Shown piece after piece: positions 34,889 through 44,345 of a stretch of 48,294 nt of DNA. Each line of letters begins with the position of its first letter. Position 1 is the first letter of the stretch. Made by a program: the position numbers and the translations under genes. The notes beneath the pieces were generated by a model. The model was not told where the DNA came from, did no database searches, and worked only from the letters and a program-made list of their open reading frames with translations. The DNA lies in NCBI GenBank assembly GCA_002709295.1, contig PAQL01000027.1, forward strand, positions 1-48,294, in the 5' to 3' direction. Origin of the DNA: Phycisphaerae bacterium (GTDB lineage Bacteria > Planctomycetota > Phycisphaerae > Phycisphaerales > SM1A02).

Positions 34889-36217
34889 ATGAGCAATCAA
34901 CGTCGTTTTCAGGCCCCCAAGGGCACCCGTGACTTCCTCCCCGAGGACATGGCGATCCGTCGGCACATCGAGACGGCCTGGCGGGAGACCTCCACTCGCC
35001 ACGGGTTCGAGGAGATCGAGGGGCCGACCTTCGAGCATCTCGGTCTCTACACGGTCAAGAGCGGCGAGGGGATCGTCAGCGAGCTGTTCTCCTTTCGAAG
35101 GGAGGGCGGTCGCGACGACTACGCGCTTCGCCCGGAATTCACCCCAACCCTCGCCCGGATGGTCGCGGCCCGCGGGCCGGGTCTGCCGCGTCCGGTCAAG
35201 TGGTTCGCGGTCCCCACGCACTATCGCGCCGAGCGTCCCCAGAGAGGTCGACTGCGCGAGTTCGTCCAGTGGAACGTGGACATGCTCGGACTCGACTCGC
35301 CCACGGCCGATGCGGAGGTGCTTGCCACCGGGATCTCGGCCCTCGAGGCCCTCGGTCTCGATCCCTCCATGGTGACGGTCCGCATCAGCCATCGCGATGC
35401 GGTGGCTCTGGGCCTGGAATCCCTGGGAGTCTCGTCCGAGTCGATGACATCCGCCTTCGAACTGCTTGATCGTCGAGACAAGATGCCGCCCGAGGTCTTC
35501 GCGGAGAAGGCCTCCGCGCTGGGCCTCGACGACGACGGGCTTTCGGACTTCGATCGACTGGCGAGGACGAGGCGGTCGATCCGTGGTGATCTGGCGGACC
35601 TGGCATCGGAGTCCGGGGTGGCCGCGGAGGCGTTCGCCCCGCTGGAGGGACTGCGTGACGCGCTGGTCGATGCCGGCCTCGCCGACTGGTGCGAATGGGA
35701 TCTCGGCATCGTGCGCGGACTCGCCTACTACACCGGCAGCGTCTTCGAGGTCCATGAGAGCGGCGGTCGCGAACGGGCCATCGCCGGAGGCGGTCGATAC
35801 GACGGACTGGTCGAGCTGATGGGGGGCCCGCCGACCTCCGCGGTCGGATTCGGCATGGGTGACGTGGTGCTCGGTCTGGTGCTCGAGGATCGCGGTCTGC
35901 TCGAGGAGGTCCGTCCGGCCCCGCCCCGGGTCTTCGTGCTGAGTGCCGGCGAGGACGCCGACCGCCCCGCCCATCGCCTGCTTGCGGAGTTGAGACGGGC
36001 GGGCATCCATGCGCGTCGCAGCTACAAGACCACTCGAAACGTCGGCAAGCTCCTGGGAGAGGCATCGCGTGCGGGCGCGACCAGAGCGGTGATCCTTGGA
36101 TCGGAGCTCGGCGAGGGACGGGTGCAGCTGAAGGATCTGGTCAGTGGGGAGCAGGAGCTGGTGCCGCTCGACGAGGTGGTGCGGATGATCTCCGGTTCGG
36201 AGTCTGCGAACGGATGA
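34889..36217 (+). CDS. hisS: Histidine-tRNA ligase
   Basis: A 442-residue class II synthetase. PKGTRDFLPED begins the catalytic core; motif 2 is HYRAERPQRGRLREF, the histidine-binding motifs are IVRGLAYYTGSVFEV and AGGGRYDGL, and a C-terminal anticodon-binding domain of about 90 residues is present, which rules out HisZ. The first His motif has Ala where many enzymes have Asp (GLDYY). ATG at 34889 chosen over the GTG at 34871 because the core begins there. Its stop overlaps mqnB by 4 nt. Confidence 0.93.
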   Translation: MSNQRRFQAPKGTRDFLPEDMAIRRHIETAWRETSTRHGFEEIEGPTFEHLGLYTVKSGEGIVSELFSFRREGGRDDYALRPEFTPTLARMVAARGPGLPRPVKWFAVPTHYRAERPQRGRLREFVQWNVDMLGLDSPTADAEVLATGISALEALGLDPSMVTVRISHRDAVALGLESLGVSSESMTSAFELLDRRDKMPPEVFAEKASALGLDDDGLSDFDRLARTRRSIRGDLADLASESGVAAEAFAPLEGLRDALVDAGLADWCEWDLGIVRGLAYYTGSVFEVHESGGRERAIAGGGRYDGLVELMGGPPTSAVGFGMGDVVLGLVLEDRGLLEEVRPAPPRVFVLSAGEDADRPAHRLLAELRRAGIHARRSYKTTRNVGKLLGEASRAGATRAVILGSELGEGRVQLKDLVSGEQELVPLDEVVRMISGSESANG

Positions 36218-36876
36218 GGGGCATCGACTCCGATGGTCTGGTCGTGGTGGCTTCGACCGACGGCGAGGCGGCGCCGTTCCGGGCCCGAGGGCTTCCGGTG
36301 GTCGTCTCGGGGGTGGGTCGGGTCAATGCGGCCGTGGCCACGACGCTGGCGGTGACCTCCCGGTCCACGCCGCCTCTGGTGGTGGCTGCGGGGATCGCGG
36401 GGGCCCTCCCCGTCGACGGTGACTTCCAGGGCTCCCCCGCGATCGGTTCGATCGTCATCGCGGACCGGTGCGTCTACGCCGAGGAAGGCATCATCACCGG
36501 CGACGGCTTCCAGACGATCTCCGACATGGGATTCCCCGTCGCGACCTTCGCAAAGGGGAATTCGATCCCCTGCGACGAGGCCGCTCTCGATCTCATCCGC
36601 AGCTCGATGCCCGCTGCGGTGATCGGTCCGATCGCCACCGTGGCGACCTGTTCGGGGACCGATGAGCTGGCGAGCGAGATCGCGGGCCGGACCGCTGCGG
36701 TGGCCGAGGCGATGGAGGGGGCGGCGGTGGTGCACGCGGCCAGGCTGCTCGGGGCCACGGCGGTGGAGATCCGGACCATCTCGAATCGCACCGGGGACCG
36801 GGATCGGCAGGGCTGGGACCTCGAGACCGCTCTTGGCGCTCTCGAGACCGTCGCCGAGGCCCTCGTCGCCCGCTGA
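36214..36876 (+). CDS. mqnB: Futalosine hydrolase (menaquinone synthesis)
   Basis: A 220-residue nucleoside-phosphorylase-like hydrolase. Signature stretches: SGVGRVNAA near residue 32, ATCSGTDELA, and EAMEGAAVVHAARLLG with ISNRTGDRDRQGWDL at the end. MqnB removes hypoxanthine from futalosine in the alternative menaquinone pathway, so the organism probably makes menaquinone through chorismate-futalosine. Translationally coupled to hisS (ATGA). Confidence 0.85.
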   Translation: MRGIDSDGLVVVASTDGEAAPFRARGLPVVVSGVGRVNAAVATTLAVTSRSTPPLVVAAGIAGALPVDGDFQGSPAIGSIVIADRCVYAEEGIITGDGFQTISDMGFPVATFAKGNSIPCDEAALDLIRSSMPAAVIGPIATVATCSGTDELASEIAGRTAAVAEAMEGAAVVHAARLLGATAVEIRTISNRTGDRDRQGWDLETALGALETVAEALVAR

Positions 36877-37079
36877 CCGCCGGCAGGCCTCGCGGCTTCC
36901 AGAGGTCCGGAATGGACGTGGAATACCGGACCCGGCGGCATGATCCGTCCTCGAGCCGCTGATTTCCAGGAAGTCCTCTCCGAGACGGCTTCTCTCCTCA
37001 ACCGAACCTCCGCTCCGGTCGATCCGCTGGTTGTGGACCGGGACTTTTTCCGGTCCCTCCAGGGTTCGGAGACCGTCTC

Positions 37080-38309
37080 ATGTCATTTCGTCGGATGTTC
37101 AAGAGGAGTGCGACCCCGGTCGTGGCCGACTTCGGGTCATGCTCGGTCAAGCTTCTCCAGCTTTCCGGCGGTGAGGGCCCCTCGATCGTCTCCGCCCAGC
37201 TTCTCGAGATCCCCGACGAGGCTCGAGGCAGTGCCGATCGACGCTTCGCCTTTCTGGCCGATGAACTGCCGACGGTGCTTCGTCAGGGCGGGTTCCACGG
37301 TCGTCGAATCGTCATCTCTCCGGCGAGCTCGCACTTCATGATCCAGCAGACCCGGGTCGAGGCCGATGGGGCGCTGTCACCCGACGACCAGGTGAGGGCG
37401 GAGGTCGCAGGACGAATCGGATGTGCACCCTCCGCGGTGGTCGCCAGATCCTTCCCGATCCCGGGGAGCGATCGTGACCGGGTGGCCCTGGCCATCGCCC
37501 GTGAAGAGGTGATGCGGCATCTGGAACTCATGAAGCAGTGCCGTTTCGACGTCGTCGGCGTTCAACCCGACCACATTCCGTTGATCCGATCCTTCGACCA
37601 CCTGCATCGTCGGGATGACGACCGGCATGTGGTGACGATGTACGTGGATGCGGGATGGGGGGCCGTCAAGGTCGCCGTCGCCCGCGGAACCCGGCTGGTG
37701 TTCGCAAGGATCATCCACATCGGGGGCAGGCAGTTCGATGAGATCGCCGCCTCCACCTGGGGTTGCACCACGGCCGCGGCGCGGAGCCGGCGGATCACCG
37801 AGGAGAGCACGGCTCTCGACCCGGTGCCCCCGAAGGCATCCATGATGCCCGCCGCGACGGAGGAGATGTCACCGATCATGAGGGCGGGTCTGGCCAAGGC
37901 GGAGCGGGACGCCGCTCGAAGCCGGGAGGTCCGGGCCGCCACGGTCGAGGTCGACCGACGGACGGGCGACTGGAATCCGTCCCTGAGCCCGGTCGGATCC
38001 CCCGAGGGTCATCCGGACCTGGCCGAGGTGAACGACTCGATCGCCGACGAGCTTCTGATGTGTGCTCGATACGCCCAGGCGGCGGTCGGCGGACAGATCG
38101 ATCGAATGGTCATGGTGGGAGGTGAATCCCACAGTCGGCGATTCGCCGGCCACCTTGCGCGTCGAATGGGCGTGAAGTCGAGCGTCGGCGATCCGATTCG
38201 CCGGTTGCTGGCCGCGACCCCGGAAGGTGCGGGTCCGCTGGATCCCGCTCGTGAACACCCTGAGTGGGCCGTCGCATGCGGACTCTGTGCATGCGAGGTG
38301 GAGGCTTGA
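37080..38309 (+). CDS. pilM: PilM-like actin-fold pilus assembly protein
   Basis: A 409-residue protein with an actin/FtsA-type nucleotide fold: VVADFGSCSVKLLQLS at residues 14-29 (phosphate 1), MYVDAGWGAVKVAV and VMVGGESHSRRFAGHL later. A low-complexity insertion at about 230-300 is not seen in proteobacterial PilM. PilM is a cytoplasmic ATP-binding partner of PilN in the inner-membrane platform of type IV pili or type II secretion. It heads a five-gene run ending in a PilB-type ATPase. Confidence 0.8.
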   Translation: MSFRRMFKRSATPVVADFGSCSVKLLQLSGGEGPSIVSAQLLEIPDEARGSADRRFAFLADELPTVLRQGGFHGRRIVISPASSHFMIQQTRVEADGALSPDDQVRAEVAGRIGCAPSAVVARSFPIPGSDRDRVALAIAREEVMRHLELMKQCRFDVVGVQPDHIPLIRSFDHLHRRDDDRHVVTMYVDAGWGAVKVAVARGTRLVFARIIHIGGRQFDEIAASTWGCTTAAARSRRITEESTALDPVPPKASMMPAATEEMSPIMRAGLAKAERDAARSREVRAATVEVDRRTGDWNPSLSPVGSPEGHPDLAEVNDSIADELLMCARYAQAAVGGQIDRMVMVGGESHSRRFAGHLARRMGVKSSVGDPIRRLLAATPEGAGPLDPAREHPEWAVACGLCACEVEA

Positions 38310-38347
38310 TCGGCGGGACGAACCCGTCGCGAACCGTTGGAGGTCGC

Positions 38348-39088
38348 ATGGAAAAGGTGCACGACACCGGATCGGGATTCCTTCCCGACGACTACGTGAA
38401 GCAGCGGGCCGAACGCCGGACCAACATCGCCGCGGTGGTGCTCTTCGCCGTGGTGATGGGAGGTGTGGCGCTGGCCTATCTCGCGACCGACCGGACCTGG
38501 CACGGCGTTCGAACCGCCCAGGCATCGGTGAACCAGCGATTCGACGCCGCCGCGGATCGCCGGGCGGAGATGGACGCCTACGTCGACCGGGTCGAACGGA
38601 TCGTGGACAAGGCCCACATCGCCGTGGGACTTCTCGACGCCGTGCCCCGATCGAACCTTCTCGCCGAGATCGTCGATCGGATGCCCGACAAGTTGAGCAT
38701 GAGCAGGTTCAACATGTCGACCACCGAGATCAAGTCGCCTCGCGACAAGCCCCGTACGGTGGGATCGATCTCCACTCGCGGAGCGGTGGACGGGAACGTG
38801 AAGGGCGGCGAGGAGACCGAGCCGAGGCCCGAGCCCCGTCGCTGGTCCACCACGGTCGAGATCGAGGGACTGGCTCCCAGCCTCGCGGAGATCTCCCTGT
38901 TCATCGACGCCCTCGTCGAGATGGAGCTCTTCCGAAGGGTCCGGCTCGATCACACCCGGGAGGTCGAGATCTCCGAGCGGGCCATGCGTGAGTTCCGAGT
39001 GCTCTTCGAGCTACGGCCCGACGCCGACATCCGGATCGTCGAGAACCCTTCCGTGCACGCCAACGTCATCGAGGAGGATCCGTCATGA
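38348..39088 (+). CDS. PilN-like inner-membrane assembly protein
   Basis: A 246-residue bitopic protein: cytoplasmic N-terminus of about 30 residues (PilN binds PilM through this part), a membrane helix at about 31-47 (IAAVVLFAVVMGGVALAYL), a coiled stretch and a periplasmic domain. I start it at the ATG at 38348 with GGAGG 4 nt upstream. Sequence similarity to PilN is weak by eye; size, topology and order after pilM carry the call. Overlaps the next gene by 4 nt. Confidence 0.7.
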   Translation: MEKVHDTGSGFLPDDYVKQRAERRTNIAAVVLFAVVMGGVALAYLATDRTWHGVRTAQASVNQRFDAAADRRAEMDAYVDRVERIVDKAHIAVGLLDAVPRSNLLAEIVDRMPDKLSMSRFNMSTTEIKSPRDKPRTVGSISTRGAVDGNVKGGEETEPRPEPRRWSTTVEIEGLAPSLAEISLFIDALVEMELFRRVRLDHTREVEISERAMREFRVLFELRPDADIRIVENPSVHANVIEEDPS

Positions 39089-39663
39089 AGTTCGGGATTC
39101 GAGACTACGCATTCCTTGCGGTCCTCACCGCGGTCCCTCTCTCCGCCTGGTTCTTCGTGTTCCAGCCCCGGAACGAGGACATCGACCATGCTCGTCGGGA
39201 GATCCTGTCCATGGACACGACCCTGGCTCGTCTGGACACCCTCACCGACCAGGTGGGTGACGTCCGGAATCGGATCGACGAGGCCGAGGTGAGGCTGGCC
39301 GAGTTCGGCCGGATCATCCCCAACGCCGAGGAGGTCGAGGACCTGCTCGCGGAGATGCACCGGATCGCCGACGATCGACGTCTTTCGATCGATTCGATCC
39401 GGGCCCTGAAGCAGAACACCGTCCAGGGATACCTGGAGATCCCGCATCGAGTCTCGCTGAAGGGTGACTTCACGGCGATCTACGAGTTTCTCTCGGATCT
39501 CGAACGACTTCCGAGGCTGGTCAGGATCCAGTCCCTCGAGATCGAGAGGGATCTGATGTCGTCGAATCGCGGAGACGAGGCCTTCCGATTCGGAATGCTC
39601 GACGCGGAGATGGTGATCGTCGTGTACTGCGACGGAGCCGGACAGCAGGAGGAAGTGGAATGA
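39085..39663 (+). CDS. PilO-like inner-membrane assembly protein
   Basis: A 192-residue bitopic protein with a membrane helix at residues 8-26, a coiled coil at about 30-75 and a ferredoxin-like periplasmic domain. The stretch HRVSLKGDFTAIYEFLSDLERLPRLVRIQSLEI matches the PilO/GspM consensus well. It would pair with the PilN-like protein. 4-nt overlaps on both sides show tight coupling. Confidence 0.82.
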   Translation: MKFGIRDYAFLAVLTAVPLSAWFFVFQPRNEDIDHARREILSMDTTLARLDTLTDQVGDVRNRIDEAEVRLAEFGRIIPNAEEVEDLLAEMHRIADDRRLSIDSIRALKQNTVQGYLEIPHRVSLKGDFTAIYEFLSDLERLPRLVRIQSLEIERDLMSSNRGDEAFRFGMLDAEMVIVVYCDGAGQQEEVE

Positions 39664-40409
39664 ACAACCATGAATCCAACGACATGATCGGTGGCAGCGT
39701 CGACTCGTCGATCGACGATCCGGTGATCCGTGGTGGAACGATCGACTTCTCGGTCGACGACGGCTTCGCCGGCGCCGTCCGGGAGGACGAGCGACGCCGC
39801 CTTGACGGTGGCACCATGGTGCTGATCGGCGTGATCATCGCCTCGGTCCTCGGACTCTGGTCGATGCGCTTCCTCGGCAGCACCAGCGGCGACACGCCGC
39901 CGGTCCAGACCATGATCGACACCCAGAAGTGGATCTCGGAGGCGGAGGAGAACGGTGCACCCGTTCCGATGGGGGAACTGGCGATCCTCGCCTCCCTCGA
40001 CAAGGATTCGCTCAACGCCCTTCAGGTCTCGCTCCGGGATCTCCGAACCAGGACCCCGTTCCGGTACCACGGCGAGGCGGTTCCCGTCGACGGACGTGAT
40101 TCCGAATCGGAGCCGCTGATCCACACTCGTCCCGACGAGCAGATCAAGGACGACTTCGAGAACACGATCAACGGGATCGGGAGGAAGATGAGGGTCACCG
40201 CGATCCTCGCTCCCGACACCGATCGTTCCCAGACGATCCTCAACGGCATCCGGCTCACCGTCGGCGACGTCTTCGAAGTGCCGTACGAGGGACGTGAGTA
40301 CACCTTCGAGGTCGAGCGGATCTCGAGGGACGGCGTGGTCTTCGTCTCGCGCATCTTCGAGCCGGAACACGAATATCGCATCGACATCCCGCTGCATCGG
40401 GACTACTGA
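39660..40409 (+). CDS. PilP-position membrane protein of the pilus cluster
   Basis: A 249-residue protein with a polar 50-residue N-terminus, one membrane helix at about 52-71 and a periplasmic region with a beta-rich C-terminal domain (ILNGIRLTVGDVFEVPYEGREYTFEVERIS). Its place after the PilO-like gene and the late beta domain suggest a PilP/GspC-like link to an outer-membrane secretin, but it is not a lipoprotein as PilP is and no secretin gene is in the window. Assignment is tentative. Confidence 0.55.
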   Translation: MNNHESNDMIGGSVDSSIDDPVIRGGTIDFSVDDGFAGAVREDERRRLDGGTMVLIGVIIASVLGLWSMRFLGSTSGDTPPVQTMIDTQKWISEAEENGAPVPMGELAILASLDKDSLNALQVSLRDLRTRTPFRYHGEAVPVDGRDSESEPLIHTRPDEQIKDDFENTINGIGRKMRVTAILAPDTDRSQTILNGIRLTVGDVFEVPYEGREYTFEVERISRDGVVFVSRIFEPEHEYRIDIPLHRDY

Positions 40410-40429
40410 GCAACGATGGAGGTCTCCAC

Positions 40430-42433
40430 GTGGGACGCTTCGATATCGAACGACTGCTGAGAGAACTCGGGGATCCCGCGGACGAGGCGCCGCGGGAACC
40501 GGGCGCTTCGGATCTTCCCGTGAAGAGTCCGGATGCGGGTGACGGAGACCTTGCGGTCGACCGTTCCGGATCCGTGCCGGCCATGCGACCGGACTTCCGG
40601 ACCGGAGACGGCCTCGGCGTGGAGATCGATCCGACGCTCGCGATCTCCGATGATCACATGAGACCGACCCGACCCGACGATGCGCTGCGGGATCTCTACG
40701 TCCCCGATGCCGCGGACGGGCCTTCGAACGAATCCGATCCGGTCGACATCGTGGAGGCGATGAATCGAGCGGGCACCCTGAGCGATCAGGAGGTCGAGAC
40801 CGCTCGAAGACTGCTCGCCCAGTCGGGTGGCCGCCCGGTGGCAGAGGTCCTTCTCGAGATGGGGGTCGCGGAACATGCCGTTCAGGCGGCGGTGGCGGAG
40901 CTGGCCGGGATCCCGTTCCTCAGGTTCGACGCCGACGCCGTCGATGAATCGGGCCTTCAGCGGCTCGGCATCGATTTCTGCCGGGATCGCCTGGTGGTCC
41001 CGATCCGAAGCGAGGGCGCCCGGACCATCGTCGGCACCACGACACCGGACGACGTGTTCCTGCTCGACGACGTCAAGCGTCGTCTCGGAATCTCGGTGGT
41101 CCGCCACGTCCTGGTCTGCGGCGGTGAGATCGAATCGGCCATCCAGAGGATCGAGGGTGGGGGGGATGCCGGTTCCTCCGAGGTCGATGCGATCCTCGCC
41201 GACGTCGACGAGGACGACGTCGAATTCGAGAAGCAGGACGACGAGGCCACCGATCTCGAGGCCGAGGCGGAGAGCTCCCCGGTCGTCCGCTACGTGAATC
41301 ACATCATCCAGTCGGCGCTCAAGGAGGGTGCCTCCGACATCCACCTCGAGCCGGGAGAGAAGACGCTCAAGGTCAGGCTCCGGATCGACGGCATCCTCTT
41401 CGAGATGATGACGCCCCCGAGGAGGATGCATGGGGCCCTGACCAGCCGCATCAAGATCATGGCGAATCTGGACATCGCCGAGCGAAGGCTTCCCCAGGAC
41501 GGACGCATCCGAGCCACCGTCCTCGGACGCAAGCTGGATCTTCGCGTCTCCACCGTGCCCACCGCGCATGGCGAGAAGACGGTCATGAGGATCCTCGACG
41601 ACAGCGCCATCCAGGTGTCTCTCGATGAACTCGGCTTCGCCGACGACACCCTGCTGATCTGGAAGAAGCAGATCGAGCAGCCGCACGGGATCATCCTCGT
41701 CACCGGCCCCACCGGATCGGGAAAGACGACGACGCTGTACTCGTCCCTGCGACAGATGGATCTGAAGCGGCTCAACGTCTCGACCGTCGAGGATCCCGTG
41801 GAGTACGCCCTCGAGGGGGTGACTCAGATCCAGACGCACAATGCGATCGACATGACCTTCGCCCGGGCTCTCAAGGCCCTGCTTCGCCAGGACCCGGACG
41901 TGGTCATGGTGGGTGAGATCCGCGATCACGAGACCGCCTCGGTCGCGGTGCAGGCCGCGTTGACCGGTCACCTCGTCCTCTCGACGCTGCACACCAACGA
42001 TGCGCCGAGCTCCATCACTCGATTGATCAACATCGGTGTCGAGCCCTTCCTGGTCGGAGCCGCCCTCAACGGGGTGCTCGCCCAGCGACTGGTGCGTCGG
42101 ATCTGTCCCGAATGCGCCACCGAGACCACGGTGCCCGATGACATGAGGGATTTCCTCACGGTCCATGGCATCCATGCCGACGTGCTGCCCGTGGGCGCAG
42201 GCTGCGACTGCTGCCGGAAGACCGGGTATTCGGGACGAGTGGGCCTCTACGAGCTTCTGGTCCTCGACGATCATCTTCGGGATCTGATCGCATCGAATCC
42301 CAACGTCACCGAGTTCCGCAGGATCTGCTGCGAGCGGGGCATGGTGACCCTGCGCGAGGACGGATTCCGGAAGGTCTCCGAGGGACGCACCACGGTCGAG
42401 GAGGTCCTGCGGGTCACCGAGGCCACGATCTGA
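40430..42433 (+). CDS. pilB: GspE/PilB-type secretion ATPase
   Basis: A 667-residue hexameric motor ATPase. After a 100-residue disordered lead comes an MshEN-type N-domain (about 103-240), then the ATPase: ASDIHLEP, Walker A GPTGSGKTTT (426-435), the Asp box around STVEDPVEYALEG, RQDPDVVMVGEIRD (Walker B) and HTNDAPSS. A zinc site is formed by CPEC (559, 562) and CDCC (592-595) near GYSGRVGLYE. It powers pilus extension or type II secretion. GTG start at 40430 with GGAGG at 40418-40422. Confidence 0.92.
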   Translation: MGRFDIERLLRELGDPADEAPREPGASDLPVKSPDAGDGDLAVDRSGSVPAMRPDFRTGDGLGVEIDPTLAISDDHMRPTRPDDALRDLYVPDAADGPSNESDPVDIVEAMNRAGTLSDQEVETARRLLAQSGGRPVAEVLLEMGVAEHAVQAAVAELAGIPFLRFDADAVDESGLQRLGIDFCRDRLVVPIRSEGARTIVGTTTPDDVFLLDDVKRRLGISVVRHVLVCGGEIESAIQRIEGGGDAGSSEVDAILADVDEDDVEFEKQDDEATDLEAEAESSPVVRYVNHIIQSALKEGASDIHLEPGEKTLKVRLRIDGILFEMMTPPRRMHGALTSRIKIMANLDIAERRLPQDGRIRATVLGRKLDLRVSTVPTAHGEKTVMRILDDSAIQVSLDELGFADDTLLIWKKQIEQPHGIILVTGPTGSGKTTTLYSSLRQMDLKRLNVSTVEDPVEYALEGVTQIQTHNAIDMTFARALKALLRQDPDVVMVGEIRDHETASVAVQAALTGHLVLSTLHTNDAPSSITRLINIGVEPFLVGAALNGVLAQRLVRRICPECATETTVPDDMRDFLTVHGIHADVLPVGAGCDCCRKTGYSGRVGLYELLVLDDHLRDLIASNPNVTEFRRICCERGMVTLREDGFRKVSEGRTTVEEVLRVTEATI

Positions 42434-42494
42434 CGTCGTGGCGGGACCGCCGGGTCTCGAGGCATTCGTGGATGATCCGCCTTCGTCGCCGTTC

Positions 42495-43025
42495 TCAGAT
42501 GAAGGCTGCGATCGACAGCTGGATCAGGATCGCGATCGCGAAGCCGAGCTTGAGCACGGTCCCCGCGACCCGGCCGGCGGCCGCTCCGGTGGCAGGGCGG
42601 ACGGTCTCGCGAAGACTGACGCCTCCCCTGGACATCTCACCCAAGAGAGCCCCGCCCGCGGCGCCGAGAGCGGCTCCGATCAACGTTCCGATGAGCGGCA
42701 CGGGGATGATGAACGTTCCCGCGAGACCGCCGACGAAGCCGCCGAGAAGCGCTCCGAAGGTGCCGCGTTTCGAGGCGCCACCCGCCTTCGCTCCGGCGGC
42801 TCCGGCGAGGAACTCCACGACCTCGGCGACGACCGCGATCAGGATGGCGATCACGAACGCCCAGATCCCGAAGATGGGTTCGCCGCCGTCCCGCCAGGAC
42901 AGCTCGATGAGATCGACCAGGGCCGCGAGCCCGATCACCAGCCAGGTGCCGGGAAGTCCGATGACGGTCACCAGGGCGAGCGGGATCGCGATGAGGACGA
43001 AGAGGATTCCAGCGGCGATGCTCAT
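42495..43025 (-). CDS. DUF456 membrane protein
   Basis: A 176-residue very hydrophobic protein with five or so helices, rich in Gly and Ala. VIGLPGTWLVIGLAAL and GTFGALLGGFVGGLAGTFIIPVPLIGTLIGA match the DUF456 family (glycine-zipper-like repeats). Function unknown. It is convergent with pilB and its start overlaps the stop of the upstream minus-strand gene by 4 nt. Confidence 0.85.
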   Translation of the reverse strand: MSIAAGILFVLIAIPLALVTVIGLPGTWLVIGLAALVDLIELSWRDGGEPIFGIWAFVIAILIAVVAEVVEFLAGAAGAKAGGASKRGTFGALLGGFVGGLAGTFIIPVPLIGTLIGAALGAAGGALLGEMSRGGVSLRETVRPATGAAAGRVAGTVLKLGFAIAILIQLSIAAFI

Positions 43026-43480
43026 GAGGGATCGAGGCTTCCGTCCGGGGTCGAGGAGTCGGAGGGGTCCGCGAGTCGAAGGACCACATGTCGGCCCGGG
43101 GTCGATTCCTCGATTCGAAGTCGGTGGACCTTCGTTGATTGGGACCAGGAGATCCTGATTTCAAGGGGGACGGTACCCGCCGGCTCCACCACCCCGCGGT
43201 CGATCACGGTCGCCGATCCCAGAGGGGGGCTGAGGGATCGGGAGGCATGGATTCGGGCATCGAGCCAGGCGCGGCGGTGGGGGGCGATGGGGGCCAGGAT
43301 GGCCGATTCCCCGATCTCGAGGCGGTCCGGGCGAATGTGGCACCTCCAGGTGCTCACATCCCGCCGCTCTGGGTCGCCATCCGTCTCATCCGGCTCCAGA
43401 AGCCAGTCGAAATGCGGTTCTGGGCCTCCGGGCTGGGGCTGGTGACGGAGGAGGGTGGTGCGGAGCGTCATCTGAGGCAT
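43022..43480 (-). CDS. Small soluble protein resembling the ligase-associated phosphoesterase fold
   Basis: A 152-residue protein starting MPQMTLRTTLLRHQPQPGGPEPHFDWLLE. The LLRH ... PHFDWLLE pattern resembles small planctomycete proteins related to the N-terminal LigD-like phosphoesterase (PE) domain (HxDLRLE), but the other catalytic residues are not evident, so activity is doubtful. TWRCHIRP and HRRAWLDA are the other conserved-looking stretches. Coupled to the DUF456 gene (4-nt overlap). Confidence 0.6.
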   Translation of the reverse strand: MPQMTLRTTLLRHQPQPGGPEPHFDWLLEPDETDGDPERRDVSTWRCHIRPDRLEIGESAILAPIAPHRRAWLDARIHASRSLSPPLGSATVIDRGVVEPAGTVPLEIRISWSQSTKVHRLRIEESTPGRHVVLRLADPSDSSTPDGSLDPS

Positions 43481-43599
43481 GATCCGGCGGGGTCGGCGGC
43501 CTGGAGATTGGCGGACCGGAGCCCGATCGGCCGACTTCGTATGATGCGCCCAATCGGGGTCCGCTGTCGACCGGGCCCATCCCCAGGAGCCAGACCAGA

Positions 43600-44295
43600 A
43601 TGGTCCATCGCCGTCCCAACCGTCTCCATCGTCTTCCCATGGTCGCCATCGTGGCCGGAACCGTCCTGCTGCCGTTCACAGGATGCCAGACCACGAAGGA
43701 TGCCCCCACCGTCCTGCTGCTGGACCAGGGGGATCACGATTTCGAGTGGGGCCGCTACGAATCTGCCGCCGAGCACTACCGCAGCGTCCTCGACCGGGAG
43801 CCCGGTGACGACCTCGCCCTCGAGGGGTACGGGCGATGCATGCTGGCGCTCGGGAACCCGGAAGCGGCCGCCGAGTCCCTCTCGCTTGCGGTGGCCCGTC
43901 GTCCCGGTGATCGGGAACTCCTCGTTCTTCTCGCGGAATCGGAGTTCGAGTCCGGTCGGCTCGACGAGGCGTTCGACCTCGTCCGCACCTGGGCTCTGGA
44001 CAACAACGACGCGGTCACCTGGTACAAGCTGGCCGATTTCGGCCGTCGCAGCAACGATCCCGACACCGCGAAGGATTCGATCCTCCGCGCCATCGAGATC
44101 GATCCGGCCGGTTCGGCCTCGTACTACATCCTCGCGGCCGAGATCGACATGGATCTGCTCCAGAACACCACATCCGCGCTCAGGCGACTGCGGCAGGCCT
44201 ACGGACTGGAACCGGACAACCAGTTGATCGCGGATCGCATCCGAGCCTACGGCGAGATCCCCGGTCCGACCCTCGTTCTTCCTCCCGGGCCCTGA
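43600..44295 (+). CDS. TPR lipoprotein
   Basis: A 231-residue protein with a lipoprotein signal ending FTGC (Cys29) and about five TPR-like units from residue 43 on (AAEHYRSVLDREPGDDLALEGYGRCML and similar). Size and architecture resemble PilF/PilW-type pilotins, and the pilus cluster lies 1.2 kb upstream, so a role in secretin assembly is possible but unproven. AGGAG at 43587-43591 supports the ATG. A TATGAT hexamer lies at 43540-43545. Confidence 0.75.
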   Translation: MVHRRPNRLHRLPMVAIVAGTVLLPFTGCQTTKDAPTVLLLDQGDHDFEWGRYESAAEHYRSVLDREPGDDLALEGYGRCMLALGNPEAAAESLSLAVARRPGDRELLVLLAESEFESGRLDEAFDLVRTWALDNNDAVTWYKLADFGRRSNDPDTAKDSILRAIEIDPAGSASYYILAAEIDMDLLQNTTSALRRLRQAYGLEPDNQLIADRIRAYGEIPGPTLVLPPGP

Positions 44296-44345
44296 GCGGC
44301 GGTCTTCACGGTCCGATTTCGCGGGATGTCCTCCGCAGCGATCCG

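Noticed and set aside
32251-34896. 881-codon minus-strand frame, and similar long antisense frames at 46256-48289 and 25705-27501
   Set aside because: They lie opposite clear, conserved genes. Long open antisense frames are expected in GC-rich DNA, and their translations are His/Asp/Arg-rich without family features.
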